Below the pieces are notes generated by a model. The model saw only the letters and a list, made by a program, of their open reading frames with translations. It was not told the origin of the DNA and searched no databases. Of a DNA stretch of 64,000 nt, positions 40,771 through 50,170 are shown in pieces. A program made the position numbers and the translations under genes. This DNA comes from Lentimicrobium saccharophilum (GTDB lineage Bacteria > Bacteroidota > Bacteroidia > Bacteroidales > Lentimicrobiaceae). Position 1 is the first letter of the stretch. The number at the start of each line of letters is the position of its first letter. The stretch covers positions 1,118,968 to 1,182,967 of the forward strand of contig NZ_DF968182.1 in assembly GCF_001192835.1 (NCBI RefSeq), in the 5' to 3' direction.

Positions 40771-42738
40771 ATGAAACTTTCGGTTGTAATTGTCAACTAC
40801 AACGTAAAATATTTCCTTGAGCAATGTCTTCATTCAGTAGAAGCTGCGATCCGCGATCTGGACGCAGAAGTCTTCGTGGTGGACAACAATTCCGTTGATG
40901 GTTCAGTGGAAATGATCAGGGAGAAATTTCCCAGGATCAAACTGATTGCCAACACGGTCAACACAGGTTTTTCGGTAGCCAATAATCAGGCAATCCGTGA
41001 ATCTTCCGGTGAATATATTCTGCTGCTGAACCCCGACACGGTTGTTGAGCTTGATACTTTTACCCGATCGGTGGAGTTTATGGATGCGCATCCGGATGCA
41101 GGAGGGCTAGGTATTAAAATGGTTGATGGCAGCGGCAAATACCTTCCTGAATCAAAGCGGGGCCTTCCGACACCGGCGGTGGCATTTTATAAAATCTTCG
41201 GATTATCAGCGCTGTTTCCTAAATCAAAAGTATTCGGGCAGTATCACCTGGGCTATCTCGACAGAGATCAAACCCATGTAGTGGATGTGCTGGCCGGCGC
41301 TTACATGATGTTAAGGCGGGAAACGCTGGAAAAGACGGGATTGCTTGATGAAACATTCTTTATGTATGGCGAAGATATCGACCTGAGTTACCGCATTACA
41401 AAAGCCGGGTATAAAAACTATTACTATCCGGACGCACGCATCATTCATTACAAAGGCGAGAGTACCAAGAAATCAAGCATCAATTACGTGTTTGTTTTTT
41501 ACAATGCCATGGTGATTTTCGCCAGGAAACACTTTTCGCAGAAGAATGCACGGCTGTTTTCCTTTCTGATACACATTGCCATTTACCTGAGGGCAGGCGT
41601 TTCCATTATTCACCGGCTGCTGAAGCGGGTAATGCTGCCCCTGGCAGATGCCGCTGTAATATATTCCGGCTCACTGCTGATCGTAAATTACTGGGAATCT
41701 GCCGTAACCTATACTTTTGGAGGACATTACCCTCCCCTGTTCCTTTATGGTCTGCTTCCCGCTTATATCCTGATCTGGCTTTTTTCCGTGCTGATCGCCG
41801 GAGGCTATGACAAGCCCCTCAGCCTGAGAAAGGTTTACACCGGCATATTTGCCGGCACTGTCGTTATTCTGGTTTTTTACGCATTGCTGCCATCGGGATT
41901 CCGGTTTTCACGTGCCATTATTATCCTGTCAGGGCTATGGGGGCTGATTTCACTCACCGGGATCAGGCTTGCACTGCATTTTGCGGGATTGAGGAACTAC
42001 AGGCTCGGCTACAATGAAAACCTGCGTTTCGCCATCGCCGGCAGCGGTGATGAAGCCGGCAGGGTGGCCGATCTGCTGCGGAACAGCCTCCGGAATCCCG
42101 GATTTATCGGACTGGTTTCAACAGAGAATACTCCCGAAAAGAATGAGGGTTATATCGGCTCCATTGCAAACATCAGCGACATCATCAATATCTATAAAAT
42201 AGATGAAGTCATCTTTTGTGCCCGCGATATCCCCGCCAACCAGATCATTGATACCATGGCACAGCTCAGTGATATGGAAATTGAGTTTAAAATTGCGCCA
42301 CCCGAGAGCCTTTCCATTATCGGCTCCAACTCCATCAGCACGACAGGGGATGTTTATATCATTGACATCAATTCAATAACAAAAGCCAACAACCTCAGAA
42401 ACAAACGGCTGCTGGATTTCGGAACAGCACTCCTTTTATTGCCGCTCTCCCCGCTACTGATGTGGACAATGAAAAATCCGCTGAATTTCCTGGTCAATAT
42501 AATTATGGTTTTGTCTGGTTTCAGGAGTTGGGTTGGTTACAGCACTTTTGAGCACAGGACGACCACCCTGCCTCCGGTCAGGAAAGGCATTCTGAATCCG
42601 ACAGATATGCTGAGGATCAGCAATCTCGACCCCGAAACCGTACTGAGATTAAACATGTTATATGCCAGAGACTACCGGATATCGAACGATATCAATATTT
42701 TCCTCCGGTCATTTCGTCACCTGGGCCGCAAAGCCTGA
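40771..42738 (+). CDS. GT2 glycosyltransferase fused to a degenerate polyprenyl-phosphate sugar transferase
   Basis: A 655-residue two-part protein. Residues 1-260 are a GT-A glycosyltransferase of the rhamnosyltransferase type (LSVVIVNYNV, VVDNNSVDGS, LLNPDTVV, DVLAGAYMMLRRE, FFMYGEDIDLSYRI). Residues 280-400 hold four membrane helices, 410-530 a nucleotide-binding-like CoA-binding/WbaP-type domain (RFAIAGSGDEAGRV). Residues 540-655 resemble the ends of the bacterial sugar transferase domain (NKRLLDFGTALLLLPLSP, then FRSWVGY and the C-terminal LYARDYRISNDI). The catalytic core (PGPxFxRxxRxG and KFRSM) is missing. Probably works in surface-polysaccharide synthesis; the second half may only anchor or regulate. 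Confidence 0.75.
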   Translation: MKLSVVIVNYNVKYFLEQCLHSVEAAIRDLDAEVFVVDNNSVDGSVEMIREKFPRIKLIANTVNTGFSVANNQAIRESSGEYILLLNPDTVVELDTFTRSVEFMDAHPDAGGLGIKMVDGSGKYLPESKRGLPTPAVAFYKIFGLSALFPKSKVFGQYHLGYLDRDQTHVVDVLAGAYMMLRRETLEKTGLLDETFFMYGEDIDLSYRITKAGYKNYYYPDARIIHYKGESTKKSSINYVFVFYNAMVIFARKHFSQKNARLFSFLIHIAIYLRAGVSIIHRLLKRVMLPLADAAVIYSGSLLIVNYWESAVTYTFGGHYPPLFLYGLLPAYILIWLFSVLIAGGYDKPLSLRKVYTGIFAGTVVILVFYALLPSGFRFSRAIIILSGLWGLISLTGIRLALHFAGLRNYRLGYNENLRFAIAGSGDEAGRVADLLRNSLRNPGFIGLVSTENTPEKNEGYIGSIANISDIINIYKIDEVIFCARDIPANQIIDTMAQLSDMEIEFKIAPPESLSIIGSNSISTTGDVYIIDINSITKANNLRNKRLLDFGTALLLLPLSPLLMWTMKNPLNFLVNIIMVLSGFRSWVGYSTFEHRTTTLPPVRKGILNPTDMLRISNLDPETVLRLNMLYARDYRISNDINIFLRSFRHLGRKA

Positions 42739-42841
42739 AAAACAGGTAAACCTTTTCAGGCGAAGATTGTTAAATAGGCCAGCAAACTAAAAGAAATCAG
42801 CCGCTCCCCGCCAGAGGATTGCGGTTTAAATAAACATACAA

Positions 42842-44167
42842 ATGGCAAAATTTGAAGTGATTATGCCCAAGTTGGGCGAAAGTATCATTGAGGCAACCAT
42901 CACGAAGTGGCTTAAGAATCCGGGCGACACCATCGAAGAGGATGATCCTATCGTGGAAATTGCCACCGACAAGGTTGACTCTGAAATTCCCTCACCCGTT
43001 GAAGGAAAACTTATTCAGGTCCTTTTTAATGAAGGCGACGTGGTTGCAGTAGGCAAAGTGATTGCCATTATCGAAACCGATCCCGGCGCTGCCTCCGAAA
43101 TTGCAGAAGATGTTCCCGCTGCTGAAAAATCAACAGAAGCGGCCACCATTCAGCACGAAGATGCAAGTACAACCCAGAGTTCAACTGCCGTTGAGAGTTC
43201 CTCGGACAGGTTCTATTCCCCGTTGGTTAAAAATATTGCCAGAACTGAAGGAATCAGCCAGGTGGAGCTCGACGCCATCCCCGGCACCGGAAAAGACGGC
43301 AGGCTTACCAAAGATGATCTGATAGGTTATCTGAAGGACAGGACAGCCTCACCAGCAAAACCCGCCGCAGCAGCAACCGCTCCGGCTCCAGGCACTGCTT
43401 CTGCTCCGGCATCAACTGCTGCACCCAAAGTAACAGCCCCTCCGGTTGTATCAGCCGCCGGCGATGAGATTGTTGAGATGGACCGCATGAGGAAACTGAT
43501 TGCTGACCACATGGTGATGTCGAAACAGGTGTCGCCTCATGTAACTTCTTTCATTGAAGTTGATGTAACCAACATTGTTAAGTGGCGCGATAAAGTAAAG
43601 GATGAGTTCCAGAAGCGTGAAAAAGAGAAAATCACTTTTACCCCGATCTTTATCGAAGCAGCCGCTCAGGCACTCAAGGATTTTCCGGGCGTGAATGCAT
43701 CTGTTGACGGCTATAAAGTCATCCTGAGAAAGAACGTTAACATCGGGATGGCAGCAGCGCTTCCCAACGGCAACCTGATCGTTCCCGTAATCAAAAATGC
43801 TGACCAGAAAAACCTGCTCGGACTTGCAAAAGATGTTAACAGCCTGGCAAATAAAGCCCGGTCAAACAAACTCGAGCCCGATGACATTTCCGGAGGAACG
43901 TTTACCATAACGAATCTGGGAACTTTCGGAAGCATTACCGGCTCACCCATCATCAACCAGCCTCAGGTAGCCATACTCGGTATAGGTGTGATCAGGAAAA
44001 AACCTGTGGTACTCGAAACTGCCGACGGGGATGTTATAGCAATCCGTCACATGATGATATTGTCTCTTTCGTATGATCATCGTGTGGTTGACGGCGCCCT
44101 GGGCGGTATGTACCTGCAACGCATGCAGCAACTGCTCGAAAGTTTCGATCAAAACAGGTTAATCTGA
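42842..44167 (+). CDS. 2-oxo acid dehydrogenase E2 component (lipoyl acyltransferase)
   Basis: A 441-residue E2. The lipoyl domain (residues 1-80) has the lipoylated Lys in EIATDKVDSEIPSP. An Ala/Pro/Thr-rich linker is followed by the E3/E1-binding domain (FYSPLVKNIARTEGIS ... GKDGRLTKDDLIGYL, about 121-165), a second Ala/Pro linker and the catalytic domain with SYDHRVVDGALGG (active-site His). It could serve pyruvate, 2-oxoglutarate or branched-chain oxoacid dehydrogenase. No E1 or E3 gene is next to it, so the substrate is undecided. Confidence 0.9.
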   Translation: MAKFEVIMPKLGESIIEATITKWLKNPGDTIEEDDPIVEIATDKVDSEIPSPVEGKLIQVLFNEGDVVAVGKVIAIIETDPGAASEIAEDVPAAEKSTEAATIQHEDASTTQSSTAVESSSDRFYSPLVKNIARTEGISQVELDAIPGTGKDGRLTKDDLIGYLKDRTASPAKPAAAATAPAPGTASAPASTAAPKVTAPPVVSAAGDEIVEMDRMRKLIADHMVMSKQVSPHVTSFIEVDVTNIVKWRDKVKDEFQKREKEKITFTPIFIEAAAQALKDFPGVNASVDGYKVILRKNVNIGMAAALPNGNLIVPVIKNADQKNLLGLAKDVNSLANKARSNKLEPDDISGGTFTITNLGTFGSITGSPIINQPQVAILGIGVIRKKPVVLETADGDVIAIRHMMILSLSYDHRVVDGALGGMYLQRMQQLLESFDQNRLI

Positions 44168-44189
44168 GTTTAAAATAAACTAAATTCGC

Positions 44190-44222
44190 AGCACCACACG
44201 CGCAATGCGGTGGTGCTTTTTC
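44190..44222 (+). terminator. Terminator of the E2 gene
   Basis: AGCACCAC and GTGGTGCT form an 8-bp stem with an inner CGC/GCG pairing, followed by TTTTTCTTT. It ends 15 bp before the exonuclease ATG. Confidence 0.85.
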
Positions 44223-44236
44223 TTTATATCAAGCCT

Positions 44237-45058
44237 ATGAAACTCAATCTTACCAAACCTCTGGCGGTTTTTGACCTGGAAACAACCGGTACCAATGTTG
44301 GAACTGACAGAATAGTAGAAATCTCAGTCATTAAGATTCATCCCGACGGAAGAGAAGAAACCCTTACCCGGAGAGTAAACCCGGGTATACCTATCCCGCC
44401 GGAGGTTACAGCCATTCACGGGATCTCAGATGAAGACGTGAAAGACGAACCAACCTTTGCCATGCTGGCTCCGCTGCTCAACCAGTTTTTGACCAATTGC
44501 GACCTGGGCGGATACAACTCCAATAAATTTGATATTCCCCTGCTGGTTGAAGAATTCCTGAGGGCCGAAATTGACTTTGATATTAAAGGAAGAAGATTCG
44601 TTGACGTTCAGAACATTTTTCACAAGATGGAGCCCCGTACGCTTAAAGCCGCGTATAAATTTTACTGCAACAAGGAAATCGTCAACGCCCATTCAGCCGA
44701 AGCTGATACACGGGCCACCTACGAAGTACTGCTTTCGCAAATCGAAAGGTATCAGGGGGCAGAATATGCTGACAAAGACGGAAAAATCTCCACTCCGGTC
44801 ATTAATGATATCAAGGCTTTGCATGAGTTTTCATTCCAGAACAGGAATGCTGATCTTGTGGGACATATTATCTTCAATGATAAAAATCTGGAAGTCTTTA
44901 ATTTCGGCAAATACAAAGGCCGGCCGGTCGCTGAAATTTTCAGTAGTGAGCCCTCATACTATGACTGGATGATGAAAGCAGACTTTCCGTTATACACCAA
45001 AAAAATCATCACCGGCATTAAACTGAGGGGATTTAACAAGAGCTCAGTGAAGATATAA
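44237..45058 (+). CDS. DEDDh-family 3'-5' exonuclease
   Basis: A 273-residue protein. An N-terminal exonuclease domain (residues 1-175) has motif I FDLETTGTN (Asp, Glu), motif II in LGGYNSNKFDIPLL (Asp) and motif III HSAEADTRAT (His, Asp), as in the DnaQ epsilon proofreading family. The C-terminal 80 residues contain the segment FNFGKYKGRPVAEIFSSEPSYYDWM, a small domain often found behind DnaQ-like exonucleases. ATG 44237 was chosen because the earlier GTG start would lie inside the upstream terminator. It may work in repair or RNA/DNA end trimming. Confidence 0.87.
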   Translation: MKLNLTKPLAVFDLETTGTNVGTDRIVEISVIKIHPDGREETLTRRVNPGIPIPPEVTAIHGISDEDVKDEPTFAMLAPLLNQFLTNCDLGGYNSNKFDIPLLVEEFLRAEIDFDIKGRRFVDVQNIFHKMEPRTLKAAYKFYCNKEIVNAHSAEADTRATYEVLLSQIERYQGAEYADKDGKISTPVINDIKALHEFSFQNRNADLVGHIIFNDKNLEVFNFGKYKGRPVAEIFSSEPSYYDWMMKADFPLYTKKIITGIKLRGFNKSSVKI

Positions 45059-45151
45059 TGTATCCTTCTGTAAAGAACAAGCAAGACCTGATTCTGCAGT
45101 TCACCAATAATAATATACCGGGGCACCGGTCTTGTCAGCAGAAATATTTCT

Positions 45152-45448
45152 ATGCCTAAACGAACCACCAACAATCAATCACTAAGGCAGGTCATTGAGG
45201 AACTGATCGAGGCCTACCGGCTCAGCGACAAACTGAACCAGGCCAGGGTGATCAGTTTGTGGGATAATGTAGTCGGAAAAATGATTGCCCGTGATACAAC
45301 GCATCTGTATATCAAGCACAAAACACTCTATGTGAAGCTCAACTCACCGGCGCTCAGGGAAGAATTAAGGTATGCAAAAAGCAAACTGATCAAATCGCTG
45401 AACAAGGCCGCAGGCGCCGAGGTAATTGAGGATATAGCATTCATCTAG
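45152..45448 (+). CDS. DUF721 (DciA-like) protein
   Basis: A 98-residue basic protein of the DUF721 family. It has the helical N-part SLRQVIEELIEAYRL and the conserved WDNVVGKMIARDT with the strand LYVKLNSPALREELRYAKS. DUF721 includes DciA, a helicase loader/partner of DnaB in many bacteria without DnaC. In Bacteroidota the gene is often next to recF, which here lies 2.7 kb away. Adjacent to the exonuclease on the same strand. Confidence 0.82.
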   Translation: MPKRTTNNQSLRQVIEELIEAYRLSDKLNQARVISLWDNVVGKMIARDTTHLYIKHKTLYVKLNSPALREELRYAKSKLIKSLNKAAGAEVIEDIAFI

Positions 45449-45524
45449 TATTGATATTCAATTTTATATCATAGTATTACAAACATCACTAATCCCTTCG
45501 CAGGATGTCAATTCCGGTGTTTTA

Positions 45525-47315
45525 TTACCACAATCCTGTCCTTAAATACGACTTCAGTTCTATTTTCAGGTCATCTATCCATATTTCAGCGTTACCGCGA
45601 TTCCAGAAAAAAAGTTTCATCTCGCCCCGGGCAGGCAAAAATGGAAGTTTCATGCTGAGTTCCGTTTTGTCCCATGTAAAATCAGCAGCTCCGGCCTGAA
45701 CCATGACCGGTTGAGCATGATAAAAAATCAGGCTGTCGCTATTTGTTACAGAGCATACAAGCTGAAGGCCATCAGCCTGGCCCTGTGAAGTTGCCTGAAA
45801 GGTTACTTCCAGATAGTATATTTTCCCTGAAATCAATTTTTCCAGTGGAAGCATGATGGCATCTGAATAGGCAAGTTCAGGGGAGATCCGGTTCACTTTT
45901 CTGCCTTCCGCAGCCATATCTGTAATATAAATCCTGTTACCGGGTTTCAGATAGTCATCCTGTTGTTCATAGCCTGTGTAATAGCTGTATTTTCCGGAAA
46001 CAAACGGAAGAAGCCGCTCCCTCACCACATACTGATTGTAAGCATCAAAACTGCTGCCTCCTCCGTAACATTTACTGTAGGCCAGCGAGAATTTAAGGTT
46101 AAACCAGATCAGAAAAACGGCAATGAATCCGCTGAAAAGCATCAGCCAGTATTTTCGCCCGGCAATAACCAGATGAATCATCCATGCAAGTGGTATGGAG
46201 AGCAATGCATAGTATTCAACGAATGTCCGGTGTCCGAAACCACAGCCAAAACCGGGCATATGCCAGGATGAAACCAGGTAAATATGCAACGCAAGGATTG
46301 AAAATATCAGCCATCCATTTCTTTTCCGGGTTAAAATCATGAAGATCAGCCCTATAACCATAAAACCAAAAAGCGGGACGTACAATAACAGCCCATTGTT
46401 TGGCGATAGCATCACTTCAGCCATTTGAGGACAATTCAAGAATACAAAACTTTCATTTCCATAGGAGTAGTAGAACGGACTACCGGAAATAAAATTCCAG
46501 TAGAGCAACTGGGGCAATAGTACTAAAGTTACCGTAAACAAGATTATTGCAAGATTTACCGGCGTGAAAAGAACTCCCAGGCGAGCCATCAGTTCTTTAA
46601 ATGAGTTCAGATCCAGCAGCAGGATTAAAGGCAAAAATATAATATTGGCGGGCCTAACGATCACAATCAGAGAAGCCAGGAGGCTAATCAGAAATAAGTT
46701 AACCCGGCCGGGCTTGCGGATAAAATTGCCGGCTATCAATAACAAGAAGCTAAAGAGGGCAAATGAATAGACGTGCGACATCAGGGAATCCCTGAAACTG
46801 TAATAAAAGAGATTGGTGGCCGCAACAATCATCAATACTGTCATTGTCGAAACAACTGCGGAGAACCGCTTTCGCAGGAAAAGCCAAAGGGCAATCATAC
46901 CGGCCAGGAGGTAGAAAACCGCAGCCATGTATGTGTAGTTAAGGTAAGCCAACGAAAAGCCATCTGCAGTTTCGCCGGATGCCAGTTGAATCAGGTGCGT
47001 GATGAGAAAAAACGGGCTGGTTAATAATGCTACACCACAGGTGTATTTGGTAACCAGCTTGCCTCTGTAAAAACTAAAACCGTCACCCATCCTGACATCA
47101 ATACTGTCGGGATAAGAAGACTCGTAGAATCCGTATATGAATGCAGCCGGAAGATAAATATAATACCCGGACTTATCAGCATATATCTCTGATTTCCAGT
47201 CTCCTGCCGGATAATCATTCAATTCTCCGGCTACTTTGACCAGAGATAAATATATTATCAGCAATAAGCCAGCACCGGACAGCCATCGATAAATCCCGTT
47301 TTCAGATTTTCTCAT
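45525..47315 (-). CDS. Polytopic membrane protein, GT-C glycosyltransferase-like
   Basis: A 596-residue protein with about ten to eleven membrane helices up to residue 400 and a C-terminal soluble part of about 190 residues that looks beta-rich (LYYLEVTFQATSQG-type strands). The first loop (residues 30-85, with DKSGYYIYLPAAFIYG) is large and periplasmic, as in GT-C enzymes such as the ArnT/PMT group that use polyprenyl-linked sugars. No catalytic DD/DE motif can be assigned with certainty. Likely surface glycan or lipid modification. Confidence 0.65.
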   Translation of the reverse strand: MRKSENGIYRWLSGAGLLLIIYLSLVKVAGELNDYPAGDWKSEIYADKSGYYIYLPAAFIYGFYESSYPDSIDVRMGDGFSFYRGKLVTKYTCGVALLTSPFFLITHLIQLASGETADGFSLAYLNYTYMAAVFYLLAGMIALWLFLRKRFSAVVSTMTVLMIVAATNLFYYSFRDSLMSHVYSFALFSFLLLIAGNFIRKPGRVNLFLISLLASLIVIVRPANIIFLPLILLLDLNSFKELMARLGVLFTPVNLAIILFTVTLVLLPQLLYWNFISGSPFYYSYGNESFVFLNCPQMAEVMLSPNNGLLLYVPLFGFMVIGLIFMILTRKRNGWLIFSILALHIYLVSSWHMPGFGCGFGHRTFVEYYALLSIPLAWMIHLVIAGRKYWLMLFSGFIAVFLIWFNLKFSLAYSKCYGGGSSFDAYNQYVVRERLLPFVSGKYSYYTGYEQQDDYLKPGNRIYITDMAAEGRKVNRISPELAYSDAIMLPLEKLISGKIYYLEVTFQATSQGQADGLQLVCSVTNSDSLIFYHAQPVMVQAGAADFTWDKTELSMKLPFLPARGEMKLFFWNRGNAEIWIDDLKIELKSYLRTGLW

Positions 47316-47384
47316 TCTTCGGACATATCTGTTATTACCAGGGCTGATATGACATCAATCCATTCGTATACCTGTCACCAGGAA

Positions 47385-47996
47385 TTACCTGATATTACAT
47401 AGCAACAATTTATCATTTCCGATAAATGCTTCAAGTCTGTCACCGATAACTACCGGACCTACGCCTGCCGGAGTCCCTGTAAAGATGTAATCGCCCTGCT
47501 TAAGGGTAACAAATTTCGACACGTAAGCTATAATAGCATCAAAGGTAAAGATCATATCATGTGAGTTCCCCTGCTGAACGACTACCCCGTTTTTATAAAG
47601 ACCAAAAGGGATGTTGTTCCGATCAGCAAAATCGGAGACCGGCAGAAATCCGCTGACCGGTGCAGAAAAATCAAAAGCCTTAGCCATTTCCCATGGCAGA
47701 CCTTTTTCTTTTGCCTTTTGCTGGAGATCGCGGGCTGTAAAATCAATGCCCACCCCTATTCCGTCATAATACGTATGTGCAAATTTTTCCTGAATATTCT
47801 TACCCACCTTGTTGATATGCAAAACAAGTTCAACTTCATAATGGATGTCGTTTGAGAATGCAGGATAAAAAAAGGGCTGATTATTGCGCAACTGGGCAGA
47901 CTCCGGTTTCATAAAAAAGACAGGCTCCGCCGGAACCGGATTGTTTAACTCCCTCGCGTGTTCGGAATAATTACGGCCAATGCAGATAATTTTCAT
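47385..47996 (-). CDS. Fumarylacetoacetate hydrolase family protein
   Basis: A 203-residue single-domain FAH-fold protein. Metal ligands are in YEVELVLHI (residues 53-61), and the family elements MKIICIGRNYSEHARELN, FMKPESAQL and IFTGTPAGVGPVVIGD are present. Small members act as oxaloacetate decarboxylases, acylpyruvases or hydratases; 203 residues is the usual acylpyruvase/FAHD1 length. Substrate not determinable from sequence. It lies between the GT-C-like gene and recF on the same strand. Confidence 0.85.
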   Translation of the reverse strand: MKIICIGRNYSEHARELNNPVPAEPVFFMKPESAQLRNNQPFFYPAFSNDIHYEVELVLHINKVGKNIQEKFAHTYYDGIGVGIDFTARDLQQKAKEKGLPWEMAKAFDFSAPVSGFLPVSDFADRNNIPFGLYKNGVVVQQGNSHDMIFTFDAIIAYVSKFVTLKQGDYIFTGTPAGVGPVVIGDRLEAFIGNDKLLLCNIR

Positions 47997-48098
47997 GTTA
48001 TGATGATTTGAGATTCATGGCATGACACCGGCAATGGCTTTCAGACGAAAAACTGTTGCCCGGTCTATGATTCAAGTTCCGCAATTCAAATTCTCAGA

Positions 48099-49217
48099 TC
48101 AGTAGGTACCGGCTCCTTCGTAAACCACTCCCTGGTTAACGGTAAACAATTTATGATCAATACTTGCTGATTCAAATATCTTGTTGACCCTTTCAGGCTG
48201 GGTATCCGTAATAAAGACCTGACCAAAGGAATTGTCACCCACCAGATGAATCAGTTGAGAAACGCGTTCATTGTCGAGTTTATCAAAAATATCGTCGAGC
48301 AGTAAAATTGGTTTAAAACCTTTAACAGTCTGCGTATAATCAAATTGCGCCAGCTTGATTGCAAGCACAAATGATTTTTGTTGCCCCTGTGAACCAAACT
48401 TCTTTACCGGATAGCCACCGATAGAAAATTCAAGGTCATCTTTATGAATACCGGATGTAGTGAACCTGGCGGTAAGGTCGCGCTGAAGTCCTGATTTTAG
48501 CAGTATATCCATAGCCGAATCCCGCAAGTCAGATGTATAGGAGATATCAACCAGATCCCTGCCATTGCTGATAAATTCAAAATATTTTTGGAAAACAGGA
48601 AGAAATCCCCCGATAAAAACATTGCGGCGCGCAAAGATACGGGCGGCAGGGCCGGCCATTTGTTCATCCCAGATTTCCAGCGATGTTTTATCAAAATATC
48701 TTTTCTCGGCAAAGTCCTTCAGAAGGGCATTCCTTTGCGCAAGGGCCTTGTTATAAGTAATCAGATCATCGAGGTACATCCGGTCGAACTGGGAGATGAC
48801 CGAATCCATGTATTTCCGCCGGAGTTCGCTCCCCTCGTTGATCATATCGCGATCGTAGGGAGACACCATCACCAAAGGGAATGCCCCGATATGGTCGGCC
48901 ATCCGATCATAATCCTTGGTGTTGATCCGGAACTGCTTTTTCAGGTTCCTCCGCTGAATGCAACTCACTTCATCATTTCCATTCCCGTTGCGGACAAACT
49001 GACCGTGAATGGCAAAATAATCTTCGCCGTGCCTGATGTTCTGGTTGTCGATCAGGTTAAAGTAACTTTTGGTAAACGACAGGTAATAAATGGCATCGAG
49101 CAGATTGGTTTTTCCGGACCCATTGCGTCCTGTGAAGCAATTTATCTTTTCAGAAAACCCCAGCGAAGCCTCACTGTAATTTTTAAAATTGTATAAAGTA
49201 AGTTTCCTGAGGTACAT
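48099..49217 (-). CDS. recF: DNA replication and repair protein RecF
   Basis: A 372-residue SMC-like ATPase. Walker A is FTGRNGSGKTNLLDAIYYLS (near residue 28), the signature FGSQGQQKSFVLAIKLAQ near 280, Walker B ILLLDDIFDKLD near 305, and the D-loop/H-loop VFITDTQ near 345. RecF loads RecA at gapped DNA with RecO and RecR. It starts three bases after the ispH stop codon, so the two are co-transcribed. Confidence 0.95.
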   Translation of the reverse strand: MYLRKLTLYNFKNYSEASLGFSEKINCFTGRNGSGKTNLLDAIYYLSFTKSYFNLIDNQNIRHGEDYFAIHGQFVRNGNGNDEVSCIQRRNLKKQFRINTKDYDRMADHIGAFPLVMVSPYDRDMINEGSELRRKYMDSVISQFDRMYLDDLITYNKALAQRNALLKDFAEKRYFDKTSLEIWDEQMAGPAARIFARRNVFIGGFLPVFQKYFEFISNGRDLVDISYTSDLRDSAMDILLKSGLQRDLTARFTTSGIHKDDLEFSIGGYPVKKFGSQGQQKSFVLAIKLAQFDYTQTVKGFKPILLLDDIFDKLDNERVSQLIHLVGDNSFGQVFITDTQPERVNKIFESASIDHKLFTVNQGVVYEGAGTY

Positions 49218-49220
49218 ATT

Positions 49221-50117
49221 TTAAAGATTGTTTTCAACAATCGCCTTGATTCTGCCTGCCACTTCATCCATCAGCCACAACGGGGTGGAAGTGGCACCGG
49301 TAATGCCGATGCTGCGGGCGCCGGCAAACCAGTTTTCAACATCAGACGGACTGCCAACGACATGGGTTTCAGGATTAACTTCGCGTGCTACACCTGACAG
49401 ATAGCGCCCATTGGAACTTTCCGACCCTGTGACAAAGATAATCACATCATGCTTCTGTGCAAACGCCCTCATCCGGGGCGCCCGCTGGCTCATCTGGCGA
49501 CAAATGGTATTGTGGACGGTTACCAGGTCGTTCCTGCCGGTCAGTTGTAAAGAATTCTCTGAAATACGCCGGCACAAAGAAGCATATTCTTCCTCCCCTG
49601 CCGTCGTCTGGGCATAAAGATGTAATGGCTGATTGTAATCAATTGAACCGGTTTCCTCCAATTTGCTGATAAGTATAGCATTGCCCTCTGTCTGACCCAA
49701 AAGACCGGTTATTTCAGGATGACCCGGCTTGCCGTAAATAATTACCAGGCCGCTGCCAGTCTCCCGGAACTGCCGGCTGCTTTCCTTCACTTTATGCTGC
49801 AACCTCAGTACAACAGGGCAAGTGGCATCAATTACCGAAGCATTGTTATTTCTGAGAATACTGTATGTTTCCGGAGGTTCTCCGTGGGCACGGATAAACA
49901 CGGTTTTCATCTCACCGTTGATCTCATCATGCCGGATAAACCGCATCCCCAGGCTGCTCAGGCGTTCCAATTCTTCTTCGTTGTGCACAAGGTTACCCAG
50001 GCAATAAATGGGTTCCTCCTGCAGAAGTTTATCCTCTGCAATCTTTATGGCACGTTCAACGCCCGAACAAAATCCGGAGGAACGGTCAATCTCAATTTCG
50101 GGAATTGCAGGATTCAT
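49221..50117 (-). CDS. ispH: 4-hydroxy-3-methylbut-2-enyl diphosphate reductase
   Basis: A 298-residue IspH, the last enzyme of the non-mevalonate isoprenoid pathway. The three [4Fe-4S] cysteines are in GFCSGVERA (Cys17), DATCPVV and HNTICRQM. The conserved His/Glu/Thr elements are VHNEEELERL, RAHGEPPET and YGKPGHPEITGLLGQT. The SSNGRYL diphosphate-binding element is at about residue 235. A TACTTTTG -7 box ends only four bases before the ATG. Confidence 0.95.
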   Translation of the reverse strand: MNPAIPEIEIDRSSGFCSGVERAIKIAEDKLLQEEPIYCLGNLVHNEEELERLSSLGMRFIRHDEINGEMKTVFIRAHGEPPETYSILRNNNASVIDATCPVVLRLQHKVKESSRQFRETGSGLVIIYGKPGHPEITGLLGQTEGNAILISKLEETGSIDYNQPLHLYAQTTAGEEEYASLCRRISENSLQLTGRNDLVTVHNTICRQMSQRAPRMRAFAQKHDVIIFVTGSESSNGRYLSGVAREVNPETHVVGSPSDVENWFAGARSIGITGATSTPLWLMDEVAGRIKAIVENNL

Positions 50118-50121
50118 GCTG

Positions 50122-50129
50122 CAAAAGTA
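50122..50129 (-). promoter_or_regulatory. -7 box of ispH-recF
   Basis: The minus strand reads TACTTTTG, then CAGC, then the ispH ATG at 50117. The predicted start of transcription lies at or next to the start codon. Confidence 0.6.
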
Positions 50130-50170
50130 AGCAATGAAAACGGTACTTCTGCAGGCAGTTGAAGCAAAAA

